This document shows positions 30,128-40,110 of a DNA stretch of 64,000 nucleotides, one piece after another; position 1 is the first letter of the stretch, and every line of letters begins with the position of its first letter. Location of the stretch: contig CM030941.1 in NCBI GenBank assembly GCA_018136815.1, positions 424,939 through 488,938 on the forward strand. The letters run 5' to 3'. The DNA is from Isochrysis galbana (Eukaryota > Haptophyta > Isochrysidales > Isochrysidaceae). The position numbers and the translations under genes are program-made. Below the pieces are notes generated by a model, which made no database searches, was not told the DNA's origin, and saw nothing but the letters and a program-made list of their open reading frames with translations.

Positions 30128-31218
30128 TGCTACAAAAACACTCACAAGAAACCCAAACCCCAACGACCTTGGGCTCAGAAAACTAACGTAAACACTCCGG
30201 AATCATACGATAAACAAACCCTCCCCGTGCGACAAAGGCTGAGGTCGCGATCGCTCGTCATGCGCGAAGAAATACGGAAAGAGAGCGCAAAACTACGCAA
30301 ACGAAGGGTTCAAACTATCGTTAAAGTGAAAACTCGTCCGCTGAAGCCAACGCGGAGGGTCGAGGAGAGGTCCAAACTCGCGCGGGGGGAAGAAGGCGAT
30401 GTGCAGAGAGAACTTCTAGACAAGCGACGAGCAAGGGGCGACGAAACAAGACGCGAGACGCGGGGCGCGTGCCATTCGTTCTTCCTTTCTTTCACCGAAA
30501 ACGCGGCGAAACTAACGTTAAACATCGGTACCCCCTCCGCGAGAATCGCGAAGAAGAACGGACGAGATGGAGGCAATCATCGAAGGAATCGCGAGAGGAA
30601 TCGAAGCGAGGGGGGGGAAACAGCGCGCGCGGGGGGGGAACGAACGACGGCCGGAGGAAACGAACCGCGCGCGGAGGAGAAGAACCTCGCGCGGGGGGGG
30701 GGAATAATATAACGGCCGGAGGCGACGGATGGCACGCCGAGAGGAAGAACCTGCCGCGGGGGGCGAGGGACCGAGGGCACGGCGGGGCAGCGTGGGAGGG
30801 CGCGAGGGTGATCTCGGAGCGAGATCGCGTCCTTTCCCTCGCGGAGCGCAGAGAGACCCCCACGGAACATCCTGGGACCGGAGAATGTTTTGGACGAAAC
30901 TTCCCTCCGTCGGCCGAGGAGAGGAGGACGGAGAGAGAGAGAGAGAGAGTCTCGCAGAGCAACTGCGGAACGAGAAGTCGACGTCATGCCGTTTTATTAC
31001 CTTAAACGAGCCAACAATTATAGTAACAGCAAAAACAAAATTCGAATCGCAAATTTCGAGACCAAAATCTGCAAACCTGGACTTGAGACCATGGGGAATC
31101 CGAATCTGTGTGTCTTGTGCGTCAGTGGCAACACGGGGAACTGTTCAATTGTAATTGTGAGCGCGTACCTTACACGAATATTCATGCCTACAGCCTTCAG
31201 ATGGGCAGGAATACAACA
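30128..31218 (-). repeat. Right chromovirus LTR (5' LTR)
   Basis: Begins TGTTGTATTCCTGCC at 31218 on the minus strand. It contains GGTAATAAAACGG (possible poly(A) signal), a CT/GA microsatellite near 30929-30949 and long G-runs. The inner border at 30128 is a guess from a GTAGCA end. Sequence right of 31218 is unrelated to the left copy, which fixes the outer border. Confidence 0.75.
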
Positions 31219-31337
31219 CCTAGATACTATATACACCTAACCAACAGTTCTCAGGTCTCAGGATCGCTGAAGCGCGCGCAGGTAATAAAAAATAATTACA
31301 ACTGGGAATATCGGCGGCTGCACTGAGCCGCTGGCCG

Positions 31338-32263
31338 ATGCCGCACGTCGACGCAGGTGAAGACGCAGGTGAAGATGTCGTCCCAGCAGGCCCTGCAGAG
31401 ACCGGTGCGAATTCGACGTGGACCTGCTTGTGGACAATCATGTGCAGGATGCGTGACCACTATGGCTTCTGGCCGCAGGAGATGCACATTCAGCTAGACA
31501 ACACCACGGGGGACTGCAAGAACAGCACCACCTTCGCGATGGCGGCCTGGCTTGTGGCGACCGGTCGGTGTCGTCGCGTGCGCGTCTTCTTCCTCGACGT
31601 GGGCCACACGCACGTGGTGATCGACCAGATCTTCGGCGTCGTGACTAGGGGCTTGCGCGGCCGTGAGATCCTCTTCGTGGAGGACATGATGAAGCTCGTC
31701 GACGATTCCGTTGCCCGTACTCCTGACTATCTGGCCAGAAAAGCCGAGGTCCTTCCCTGCCTTTTCGACTTCAGCTCGTGGGCGAAAGATGAGATGGGCC
31801 TGCATCCATTCAAGCGCTTCACGGGCCAGGGCGGTGCAGATGCAGGTGCAGGTGGCGTCTTCAGGGATATGGGATATGCACGACTTCCTTGTCGCACCGT
31901 CGCACCAGCACGGCGAACTTCCACGTCTGATGTATCGGCAGCATTCGACGGACGCCTACTTGCCCGAGACGGGCAGGGGTTCTCTTATCATCAAGTCTAT
32001 CCCGTCCACACCTCCTCGTAGCGCCCGCTGTTTTCAAGGAGATTGGTGACGCCCATGTGCTACTGTCTCGCATGTACCACAGGTCTGGCGCAAGCACTGC
32101 TCGCACAGTGCTGGCTGTCTTCTTCTACAAGATCGGCAGGGAGCGCACGCGTCTGGAATCAGCCGGAGTCGAGACGGACGAACAGCACGAGGAAACGCAG
32201 CAGGGTGAAATAGCGGAGGGAGCATGTTCGAGCGATAGCGACAACAACGTGCCCAGCCTCTGA
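31338..32263 (+). pseudogene. DUF7869-like transposase-related gene, broken
   Basis: Three consecutive frames make one relic. 31338-31850 has MHIQLDNTTGDCKNSTTFAM and RVFFLDVGHTHVVIDQIFGV. 31850-32025 has DMHDFLVAPSHQHGELPRLM. 32030-32263 has FKEIGDAHVLLSRMYHRSG. The LDN...KN and VGHTHxxIDQxF blocks are hallmarks of a domain found in large families of transposon-encoded proteins that I know as DUF7869. Two one-base frame changes break it (near 31.84 and 32.02 kb). Its upstream part is missing, cut off about 120 bases from the chromovirus LTR end, so the chromovirus may have landed in it. Introns cannot wholly explain the breaks, as no suitable splice sites lie there. Confidence 0.65.
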
Positions 32264-32855
32264 AAATGGGCCCCCCGCTGGCTTCATGTGTTCAGCGCGG
32301 GGCTGTTGTGTTGCTGCTGCACTTCCGCTGCTGCGCTTCCCATGTCCGCATAAGTGAATGAATCAGCTTGAGGATCTTGTATTGAATAGAACGGGTGTGT
32401 GCGCGCGGGATTCGATGTGCGCGCGCGGGCTCCGCAGCTGTATGTGGCGTCGCTGCCGCAGTTGGAGTGAAGGAGTGTGCGTGCAGTGCAGGTGCCTGCT
32501 TATTTTTTCCGATAACATGGGTGGTGTGCCCCACCACTTGATCAATTTTGGCTCTCAACTTGCAATCCCACGCGAGCACGATCAACAGCCACCTTGGCGG
32601 GCTACTGGCCGCCCAGCGCGCCCCGTTCACCGTGTCTTCACCTGCACCTGCAGTTCCTGCACTCTCACCTTCACCTGCACCTTCACTGAAGAAAAAACTT
32701 CGGACCAGCACCTTCCCAGTTGGAAAATTTTTTTATTAGGTGCGCGCGTCCTGCGTGGCGCCACCTCTTTAAATGCACGCGCGGCGCCTCGCCATAATAA
32801 TACGAATTTAAGTATATTCCGATTAGTGTTTTCGTATGATTATTATCGTAAACGG

Positions 32856-32916
32856 ACCATGGACATTTGATGGCTCAACTTGAGTCTGTCCCATATTCAT
32901 ATTCAACGGAACGTGA
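32856..32916 (+). repeat. Local duplication, copy 1
   Basis: Runs from ACCATGGACATTTGATGGCT to ACGGAACGTGA. The block recurs at 32973-33026 with the same ends, a few substitutions and a 7-base length difference. Confidence 0.75.
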
Positions 32917-32972
32917 GCCCTGTCAAAAAGTAATTATCTCAAGCATGATTTTAAAATAGCCACTACAAACTA

Positions 32973-33026
32973 ACCATGGACATTTGATGACTCAACCGAG
33001 TCTGTCACATATTTGACGGAACGTGA
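32973..33026 (+). repeat. Local duplication, copy 2
   Basis: Second copy, ACCATGGACATTTGATGACT to ACGGAACGTGA, 117 bases downstream of copy 1 start. Confidence 0.75.
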
Positions 33027-33177
33027 ACGTGACCTCGCGCGCGCTCCATGCCCTTATCGTTTTAACGATAGTTAGAGTACAGAGGGGGAGGAGGGGGCGT
33101 GCCGCATGGCAGCGCAAAAACTATAACCTTAAATTTCTTTTGTCGAAACAAGAAACGACTGCGAGGCGTAGCACATG

Positions 33178-36100
33178 TCAGTCGTATTCTGCGAGATATC
33201 TAGCCAGGCCTTCGCGCCTTTCCGCCTCTTCTACCTCTGCCGCTGCCCACATGCGTTGGCTCGCCCTCCTCGCCCTAAGGGCATCATCCATCTCGATCTG
33301 GTCTATTTCCCCGTTCCCGCTCGTGTCGATGGCGCGGACGAGCGCGCGAGCCTCGGCATCGGACAGGTGGAGGCCTACGTCGGGCGAGGCGAAAAAGGCC
33401 TGGAGCTCCTGTGCAGATAGCGAGAAGTCGCCGTCAGTGAACTGCGAAGTGTTGACGCCGCCATTGCGGAACAGCTCATGAACGGTCCACTTGTGCTCGT
33501 CGAGGAATTGCTGAAGCCGGTCAAGGGGATCGTTCGAGTACTCACGAGAGGACATGGAGATGGTGGACCGGTTGTCAGTGTGTAGGGCAGGCGAGGTGTC
33601 CATTGAACTCCATGAGAGCCTGCGCCCAATCCGGGGCGTGGCAGGTGGTGTGTCGAGCGAAGCAGCCGAGGCAAGCGAGCTGAAGCCAAATGACGAGAAG
33701 CAGCTGGGGGCACCCCGCCTTTCGGCTGCTGCGCGCCTAGTCTCGTCGAGCCATCGCTGAGCTTCTGCCGACATGCCAACAACGGCGCGCTGAGGAGGAG
33801 GAGCGAGCGCTGGGGGTGGTGCGCGCAGTGATGGTGAGGAGGCAATATGTGGTGGTAGATATTGCATCGATGGTGGCGGTGCAGGATTTGGTGGCGATTG
33901 CATGATCGAGCGGCTGCGGAGCCGAGGTGAACGCCGTGGCGAACTTGGTCGGCTGCGGCCGCCATGCGGCTGGGGAGATGGCGACCGACTTCGGCTTCGT
34001 GACGGAGGCTTCCGAGGCCTCTCCACACTCTTGTTGTGCAGGGTCGATGCAATCGCCGTCCAGCCATCGGTTGAAAGGGGCAGCAACGCGCGATGGGGAC
34101 TGACGGCGTGTGCCGAGCTGCTCGCGCAGCGAGGGCTGCTTGGCCGACTCGCAAGAGGACCATCCTCTTCTACCGGCGCAATAGAAGTCAGCCCGTATCC
34201 GTGGGCCGCGGCGAGCAGCTCCGCACGGGAGGCGTTCGGGCGGATTGAGACGCCACGGGATCGGAGCAACGCGGCGAGACGCGGATCAGACAAGGAGTCG
34301 ATCGGGACCGGCGTGATGGCAATCAGCTCGTCTATGAAAATTGTTGTCGTGGCCATCGCGCTGACGGCCGCCAGTAGCTCCAGCCTTGAGGCGCCGTCGC
34401 GGATGGCCGCCCCGCGAGAGGAGACTAGGATCGCGAGTTGCGCGTCGGAGAGCCTCGTCACCGGAATGGGCGTGAGGGCGGCAATCTCCTCGGGCGTTGA
34501 GGACGTGATCCCCACAGCGGCAGCAAGAGAGCGCAGCTCGTGCATGTCGGCATTCGCGCGGGCGGAGACGCCGTGAGAAGAGAGGAGTGCGCGTAGCTGG
34601 TCGGAGTTTAGGTTCGGCAAGCGCACGATGAGGGACGCCAACTTGCGGAATGGCGCTGCTATCGAGACGATGCGCAGATAGGCGAGCACGCGCGCGGCTC
34701 GCCTTGCGCCGTCGATGCGGCAGGCGCGCGCCGCTTCCCATGCACGCCAGGCGCGGAGCACATCACGCTTCCTCCAACGCGCGGCCGCTTGACACGTCAA
34801 TTGCAGCGCATGGGCACGTTGCCGTATGGCCTCTTGCCATGCGGCAAGCGCGAGGGCGGTGGACTGGTGTCGTAGCCGTCCGACCACGAGGGCCATGCCG
34901 CGCAGGCAGTCTTCCCGCTTGGCAGCGGCACCCGCCCAAGACCGCAAGCCTCGGCCGAGCTGCCCGGCCCGCCATATCTGCAGCGCGCGTTGTCCTTGCT
35001 CCACCGCGGCCACGCAGTCCCGCCACCTGTTGATAGCGTGACAAGCCGAGCGCAACGCCCATCGGTGGAGCACAGTATCGATGCTCTGTGACACCCATTT
35101 GCGCCTTTGGGCGTGTGCGGCGAGAGCTTTCAGGCCTCGGGTGAGCGTCTCGCCCCGCCACGCGGCAAGCACCCGCCGTGTAGCTAAGGCGCGCCAGACT
35201 GCGCATCGGGCCATCTCGTGCCACGCCAGCAGCACCCTGCACAATGCTGGCTGTTGCAGCCTCCTCACCGCGCGAACCGCGCTGGACCTGAGACGTGCGC
35301 GAGATCGGCAGAACTCCAGCAGCTTCTGCATGGCGCGCAATAGTTCTTGCTGACGCCAAACGTTGAGCGCACGCCTCGCATCGTCGAGGGTAGCGGTCTG
35401 GAACGCGCAGAAGGACGCCCATGACGTAAAACCACGGTACAGGCTATTTTGAAGAAGGGCCACCGCGGCAGCCGCGGCAAGCCGCCTCCGACGGTGGCGA
35501 GCGACGGTGTGGCGGCGTAGCCTCTGCAGGTGAGAAGCAAGAGCGCGCCGACGCCGCGCGAGGAGCAACCACCTCAGGAAGGCGCCTCGCTTTGCGCCGG
35601 ACACCCACCACACAAGGCCGCGGCGAATCGTGCCTCCAACAAGAGCTTGCTCAGCGGTGGCAGCCACCCAGCATCGCCAGCCGCGAGCGAGCACGCGCAG
35701 GGCCATGGCTGCTGCGGCACTGTGCGCGCGCCGGAGGGCTTGCAGCCGGAAGCGGGCGTGCTCGCGCCAAGGGCGCCACGCCCGCGCCTTGGACTGTGAG
35801 CGCCATTGGCGCACACCGCGGGCAGCTATGGTTGCAGTCGCGGCTGCAGCTGCAGCACCCTTCTGGAGCGATGCGAACGCGCGGCGCAGCTTCCGACGCT
35901 TCCGCATCAGCCGCTCGCGCGCGGCACGCATTCCCGCGTCAGCGCGCCAAGCGAGCCATGCGGAAGCCATCGCGCGGTGGCGCAGCCTGCCCACGGCGAG
36001 GCGAGCGGTGGAGTGCAGCCGCGTACGCGCCGTCGCATGGGCTTCGAGTGCGCGAACGGCGCGCTGGAGCGCGGTACGGCGCGCGCGGCGGGCGCCCAGA

Positions 36101-39100
36101 GCGGTTCGTAGCTTGCGCGGCGACGCCATCTCCACGGTCTGCTGCCACGTGCTGAAGGCACAATGGTGCCGCCTGTACCACAGCCGCGCCGCGACCGTGC
36201 GGCCAATACCACGATGTCGCTGCCGTTCCGCAACGCGCTCGCACCAAGTGCGCATGCCCACCCAAAGCTGGCGCCCCTCGCGCCCGATCTTGAGGAGGAG
36301 GGCCGAGCGGTAGAGCGCCCCTGAGGCGGCCCACCGATTCATCGCCCGATGCAGCAGGCCCTCGCGGACGAGACGCGAGAGCGTGACGTGCGCCCAGGTT
36401 GCCACCCGTCTCGCCGCCACCGAACTACGAAGCGTCTCCAGCGCCGATAACATGTCGCGCTTGTTGCCATGTGCGAGCGCCGCAGCGCACCGAAGGCGGT
36501 GGCATCGGTACCCCTCCCACACGGCCAGCACATGCACCTTTGCGTGGCACACCCAACGCTGCCCAGCGCGCGCCCCGCAAGCTAGGGCACGCCGGTGACT
36601 CGTCGCGTGATTAGCCCAGCGGGCGAAGGCCACAGATTGCTCACGTTTGACGAGCCGCACCAACGCCGCCCTCGCCTCCCATCGGTGCCGCCTTTCCACC
36701 AACCATGAGGCCCACGCCGCCGTCAACGCCGCTGCCCTCCAGGTGCGTGAACACCGTCGACGGCGTGAGAATGAGCGTCCCGCCTGTGCCCACAGGTCCA
36801 TTGCCACGGCCAGTTTGCCGTTGCGCATGCGCGTGATGGCCCTTGCCGATAGGCGCGCCAATCGCGCCTTCGATAGCCACGACCGCATAGCGCAACGCCC
36901 GGCGCGCCTGGTGATGCGCTCACTCGCCAGGTCACTCGCACGGGTGCAGAGTGCCGTCGCGCGCGCCGCTACCTGCCACGAGCGCAGCGCGCGTCGACGG
37001 ACATGCCGCGAACCTTGCCCGGCTGTGTAGGCGATCGCAACGCAGTCAACCCTTCGGCCTCGCTTACCTTCGTGTGTCTGCGCCCTCCAGTCGCCAAAGT
37101 GGCGACGGAGGCCGACGTGCGAGACGAAGCCTCCCGAGCGGCGGCGCAGTCGGCGTGCCAGCCGCGCGTGTTCGGCTGTCATTGAGAGCCGGGTCAGTGC
37201 TGTCGCGCACGCTGAGCGCCGCTGGTGGCGCCGCGCGCGCGCCACACCGCAGCTCTTACGCCAAAACTCGACCCATGCGCCGAAACCCATTGGGAGCGGG
37301 CGCGTGAGACCCCACGTGGCAATGCGCGCATGCATAAGTGCCGCAATCGCACCGGCCGAGCGGGAAGCCTCGCGCCACCAGGCTAGCGCGGCAAGCAGTG
37401 CGCGCACCAACGCGCGCCGGCACGATTGCTCCACACACCGAGCGCACTCGGCATGCCCGCGCCACGATGTGAGAACGCGGGCGCTCGCCGTGTGTCGGAA
37501 GCGCCCAATGGCTAGTGCAAGCAGCCGGCGACGGAGACCCTCGCGCTGGGCGACCTCGCGCCATGCATCGAGTGCTGTGGCGCTCGATGCTAGGAGAGCA
37601 CGCCGAAGCGCCTGGGCATCACGACGGCGGTCTGTCGCGGCGTCGCGCCACGCCCGCCACGCGCGCGCCAGCTCGCGACGGACAAATTGGGAGCCGCCGA
37701 ATCGTATCCGCCGCTTGTTCACGGAGCACACCATCGCCTCATCCACCCAACATCTGTAAGCACGACCGACCGCACGCCCGTGCAGCCGTGCGAGAGAGTG
37801 AGCTATGTGCTGGCGCCGCCAGCGGACCGCAATTGCATGCCCCGCCCAGCATCGCCAACCGCGCGACTCGGACTGGTGGCGCACGCATGCCGCCGCACGG
37901 CCGAGGTGACAGCGATGAGCGGCCGCTTCCACCGCCGCCGAGCGGGCGGCGTTTAGGGCGCGTCGCTCGTGCCGGTGCCGCAACGCCTTCACTGCGCGCG
38001 CGCACCGTCCGCGCCACGCGCAGTGCTCGGCCCACCGCACGGCGGCGGTGCGCAGCGCGGAGAAGAGGGGCGCACTGAGTGGCTGAGCGTGCCACAGGAA
38101 TGAGCACGGATGGAACAGCGGCTCGGCGAGTGGCGACCGCCGCCGCGAGTGGCCGTGTGTGCGCCAGCGGCGTATGCCGCGCGCGAGCGCCCTGAAGCGG
38201 GCAAGTGCTGCGCCCGACAGCTCGACCTGGCCCTGGTGGAGCCGCCGTGGGAGTGGCGTGCCGGCCCACATGCGCAGCGCGCGCTCTAGGGAGCCGATGC
38301 GCGCAGCGGCCACTGCGCGTACTGCCATGAGCATGGCATGCGCCCGCCGCATGCGCGTCTCGCTCCACGCGCGCCACGCGCGGCCCGTGTCGCGGTGCGC
38401 CCAGTGGCCTAGCGCCCGCTCGGCGCGCTCAAGCGCGTCAGCGCGAGCATCGGCGCCCGACGCCCACCGGTGCATTCCGTCACGCCGGCCGGCGGTCATG
38501 AAGAAGACGACCGCCCGCTCGAGCCGCCAGCGCGCTTCGCGCGCCGCAAGCAGCGAGTGCCAAGCGCGCGCCTCGCCGCACCTCGCCGCGTGGCCACAGC
38601 CGCGACACAGCTGCGAAAGGGCGCGGGCCTCGCGCGCGTAGGACTCGCGCCAGGCGCCCATGCCTCGCTTTAGCGCGGCCTGACGCGCGCGGCCTACCAC
38701 GAGCAGTACGCGCGCCCTTCCGCGTGCGCACTCGGCACGCCACTGAACGAGCGCGACGTAGCGTGCGGCGTGCCGAGCGCGGCCGACGGCGGCGTGCGCG
38801 AGGCACCGCGCGCGCTCACGCCGTGCGAGCTGAAGGCGCCACCGTCGGAGCGCGTTTGGCAAGCGCTGCCGCGCCGCGTAGGCGGCGGCCTGCTCGAGCA
38901 TCTGCGCGCCCTGGCGGACCGACGCTAGCCACGTGCGCCAGCCGCCTGCGAGCCGTGGGCTCGCCTGCAGTATGCGCGCCACACCGTCTGCTGAGCGTGC
39001 GCCGAGCACCATGGCGCGGCGTGACACTCGGAAGGTGCCGAGCTGGCGCCAGAGCCGCGCCCACACCCAGCGCGTGAAGCAGCGGCGCTGGCGCGTCAGC

Positions 39101-40110
39101 GTGAACAGCCGGTCGGCGACGCGAAGCGCGCACTGTCGGCCAGCCGAGGCATGCCACGCGCCGAGCGCGTCGCTGAGCGCATGGGCGCGCGCGCGCCCGG
39201 CGCACGCGGCTGCCGATGCAACCCACAGCCATTGACGCAGGGCGGCACGAAGCCGGCGCCGCTGGCCGCGCAAGGCCCAGTGCGCCTCTGCCAGTCGCTG
39301 CGCCTCGGCACCAGCGCGACCTCTGGCGGCCGCCAGCCTCCAACGCGCGAGCATCGTGCGCCGGATCATCGGGTTGGCCAGCAGCAACGTCCGCCGCAGG
39401 AGCGCACGGGCCGCCCACGGCCGGAAGGCGTACCACAGCTCTGCCCTCGTGTGCGAGCGGCCAAGCTCGGCCACCTTCTCTCCCTCTTCGACCCAGAGGC
39501 TTAGTCCCCCGCTAGGGACCTCCCGAACGTACTCGGACGCGCGAAAGGTCGTCCGGCCAGTCGAGGAGCTCCGGTCCTCTTGTTGGGCCGTGGCGAAGCG
39601 GACGACAGACGGATGTGCGGCGGGCGTGCGTGGCACGTCCTCCGGCCGCTGCCCCAGCTCGTGCAGTCGCGATGCCCCATCCCCGCGGCAGGCGGAGGCC
39701 CACCGTTCCCCGTGCTCCGCGTCTCCTGTTGCGCCCGCTTGCGGCCCGTGCAGCCCCACCCTGTGCGTCGGCTCCAGCGTCCCCTGCTCGACCGGCATCA
39801 GCTGTTGCGCTCGGCTCCTCAGCTCGTCTCTCGGGGTGTGGGTGTGCTGCACCATCCCTCTTCCGTCCACCCTCTCGATACCTAGCAGCAGAGCGTCCCG
39901 GAAGCGGAATCGAGAGATCTGAGCTGCGTACTGAGCGGCGGCGTCGGCGCGAGAGCGGATTCGGTGGCCTGTGGGCAATGGGTGGAGCGCGGGGGGTGGC
40001 GAGGGAGAGCGGATTCGATGGCCTGTGGACAATGGGTGGACCGCGGAAGGTGGCGAGGGAGAGTAGGAGGCGACGCAGAGAGGGGAGAGAGGAGAGGGAG
40101 GCGGGCGCAT
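33178..40110 (-). CDS. Giant Sfi1-type centrin-binding repeat protein with EF-hands
   Basis: Single open frame of 2,310 codons, or about 2,225 from the ATG at 39855, which I prefer because the first 85 residues derive from a 54-bp tandem duplication. Residues from about 220 to 1,800 are dozens of Sfi1-like units of roughly 30-35 residues, each with a Trp pair (for example ALRRWRLQLARRERARC, ALVQWRAECARGRARV); in yeast and animals such helices bind centrin at spindle poles and basal bodies. Three similar segments follow (LRALLSSHGVSARAN, LAILVSSRGAAIRDG, LAALLRSRGVSIRPN), which resemble SAP modules. Then comes a Pro/Ser-rich linker. The C-terminus has a degenerate EF-hand (TDGDFSLSAQEL) and a good one (DTSGNGEIDQIE, about residues 2262-2273). 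A flagellar/basal-body or centrosome fibre role is inferred. No intron is required. Confidence 0.8.
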   Translation of the reverse strand: MRPPPSPLSPLCVASYSPSPPSAVHPLSTGHRIRSPSPPPALHPLPTGHRIRSRADAAAQYAAQISRFRFRDALLLGIERVDGRGMVQHTHTPRDELRSRAQQLMPVEQGTLEPTHRVGLHGPQAGATGDAEHGERWASACRGDGASRLHELGQRPEDVPRTPAAHPSVVRFATAQQEDRSSSTGRTTFRASEYVREVPSGGLSLWVEEGEKVAELGRSHTRAELWYAFRPWAARALLRRTLLLANPMIRRTMLARWRLAAARGRAGAEAQRLAEAHWALRGQRRRLRAALRQWLWVASAAACAGRARAHALSDALGAWHASAGRQCALRVADRLFTLTRQRRCFTRWVWARLWRQLGTFRVSRRAMVLGARSADGVARILQASPRLAGGWRTWLASVRQGAQMLEQAAAYAARQRLPNALRRWRLQLARRERARCLAHAAVGRARHAARYVALVQWRAECARGRARVLLVVGRARQAALKRGMGAWRESYAREARALSQLCRGCGHAARCGEARAWHSLLAAREARWRLERAVVFFMTAGRRDGMHRWASGADARADALERAERALGHWAHRDTGRAWRAWSETRMRRAHAMLMAVRAVAAARIGSLERALRMWAGTPLPRRLHQGQVELSGAALARFRALARGIRRWRTHGHSRRRSPLAEPLFHPCSFLWHAQPLSAPLFSALRTAAVRWAEHCAWRGRCARAVKALRHRHERRALNAARSAAVEAAAHRCHLGRAAACVRHQSESRGWRCWAGHAIAVRWRRQHIAHSLARLHGRAVGRAYRCWVDEAMVCSVNKRRIRFGGSQFVRRELARAWRAWRDAATDRRRDAQALRRALLASSATALDAWREVAQREGLRRRLLALAIGRFRHTASARVLTSWRGHAECARCVEQSCRRALVRALLAALAWWREASRSAGAIAALMHARIATWGLTRPLPMGFGAWVEFWRKSCGVARARRHQRRSACATALTRLSMTAEHARLARRLRRRSGGFVSHVGLRRHFGDWRAQTHEGKRGRRVDCVAIAYTAGQGSRHVRRRALRSWQVAARATALCTRASDLASERITRRAGRCAMRSWLSKARLARLSARAITRMRNGKLAVAMDLWAQAGRSFSRRRRCSRTWRAAALTAAWASWLVERRHRWEARAALVRLVKREQSVAFARWANHATSHRRALACGARAGQRWVCHAKVHVLAVWEGYRCHRLRCAAALAHGNKRDMLSALETLRSSVAARRVATWAHVTLSRLVREGLLHRAMNRWAASGALYRSALLLKIGREGRQLWVGMRTWCERVAERQRHRGIGRTVAARLWYRRHHCAFSTWQQTVEMASPRKLRTALGARRARRTALQRAVRALEAHATARTRLHSTARLAVGRLRHRAMASAWLAWRADAGMRAARERLMRKRRKLRRAFASLQKGAAAAAATATIAARGVRQWRSQSKARAWRPWREHARFRLQALRRAHSAAAAMALRVLARGWRCWVAATAEQALVGGTIRRGLVWWVSGAKRGAFLRWLLLARRRRALASHLQRLRRHTVARHRRRRLAAAAAVALLQNSLYRGFTSWASFCAFQTATLDDARRALNVWRQQELLRAMQKLLEFCRSRARLRSSAVRAVRRLQQPALCRVLLAWHEMARCAVWRALATRRVLAAWRGETLTRGLKALAAHAQRRKWVSQSIDTVLHRWALRSACHAINRWRDCVAAVEQGQRALQIWRAGQLGRGLRSWAGAAAKREDCLRGMALVVGRLRHQSTALALAAWQEAIRQRAHALQLTCQAAARWRKRDVLRAWRAWEAARACRIDGARRAARVLAYLRIVSIAAPFRKLASLIVRLPNLNSDQLRALLSSHGVSARANADMHELRSLAAAVGITSSTPEEIAALTPIPVTRLSDAQLAILVSSRGAAIRDGASRLELLAAVSAMATTTIFIDELIAITPVPIDSLSDPRLAALLRSRGVSIRPNASRAELLAAAHGYGLTSIAPVEEDGPLASRPSSPRCASSSAHAVSPHRALLPLSTDGWTAIASTLHNKSVERPRKPPSRSRSRSPSPQPHGGRSRPSSPRRSPRLRSRSIMQSPPNPAPPPSMQYLPPHIASSPSLRAPPPALAPPPQRAVVGMSAEAQRWLDETRRAAAERRGAPSCFSSFGFSSLASAASLDTPPATPRIGRRLSWSSMDTSPALHTDNRSTISMSSREYSNDPLDRLQQFLDEHKWTVHELFRNGGVNTSQFTDGDFSLSAQELQAFFASPDVGLHLSDAEARALVRAIDTSGNGEIDQIEMDDALRARRASQRMWAAAEVEEAERREGLARYLAEYD
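39951..40058 (+). repeat. 54-bp tandem duplication
   Basis: Two adjacent 54-bp units starting GAGAGCGGATTCG, differing at about five positions. They fall in or just before the 5' end of the Sfi1-like gene and give a repeated GHRIRS peptide if translated. Confidence 0.8.

Larger units (their letters stand above)
17671..31218 (-). mobile_element. Ty3/gypsy chromovirus with a built-in methyltransferase domain
   Basis: LTR retrotransposon about 13.5 kb long, read right to left: LTR (30128-31218), leader, gag (27175-29940), in-frame UAG, a Ser/Pro/Glu-rich linker, phage-type methyltransferase domain (about 24.28-24.88 kb), aspartic protease (about 23.25 kb), reverse transcriptase with YLDD (22.1-21.6 kb), RNase H (21.3-20.8 kb), HHCC and DDE integrase (20.4-19.8 kb), GPY/F module (19.4 kb), chromodomain (19.3-19.2 kb), LTR. 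The order protease-RT-RNaseH-integrase-chromodomain defines a chromovirus. Pol as given is broken by about eight frame changes, nearly all equal to loss of one base. No target-site duplication could be defined, because the left side merges with a second copy. Confidence 0.92.
32264..33177. other. Intergenic with a local duplication
   Basis: Mixed DNA with CACCTGCA-type short repeats near 32640-32690, a T-run near 32727 and the duplicated block at 32856-33026. No gene seen. Confidence 0.5.

Noticed and set aside
34650-39922. Many plus-strand open frames inside the Sfi1-like gene, up to 188 codons or more
   Set aside because: They are Arg/Ala/Ser-rich shadows of a GC-rich coding strand and none shows a family motif.
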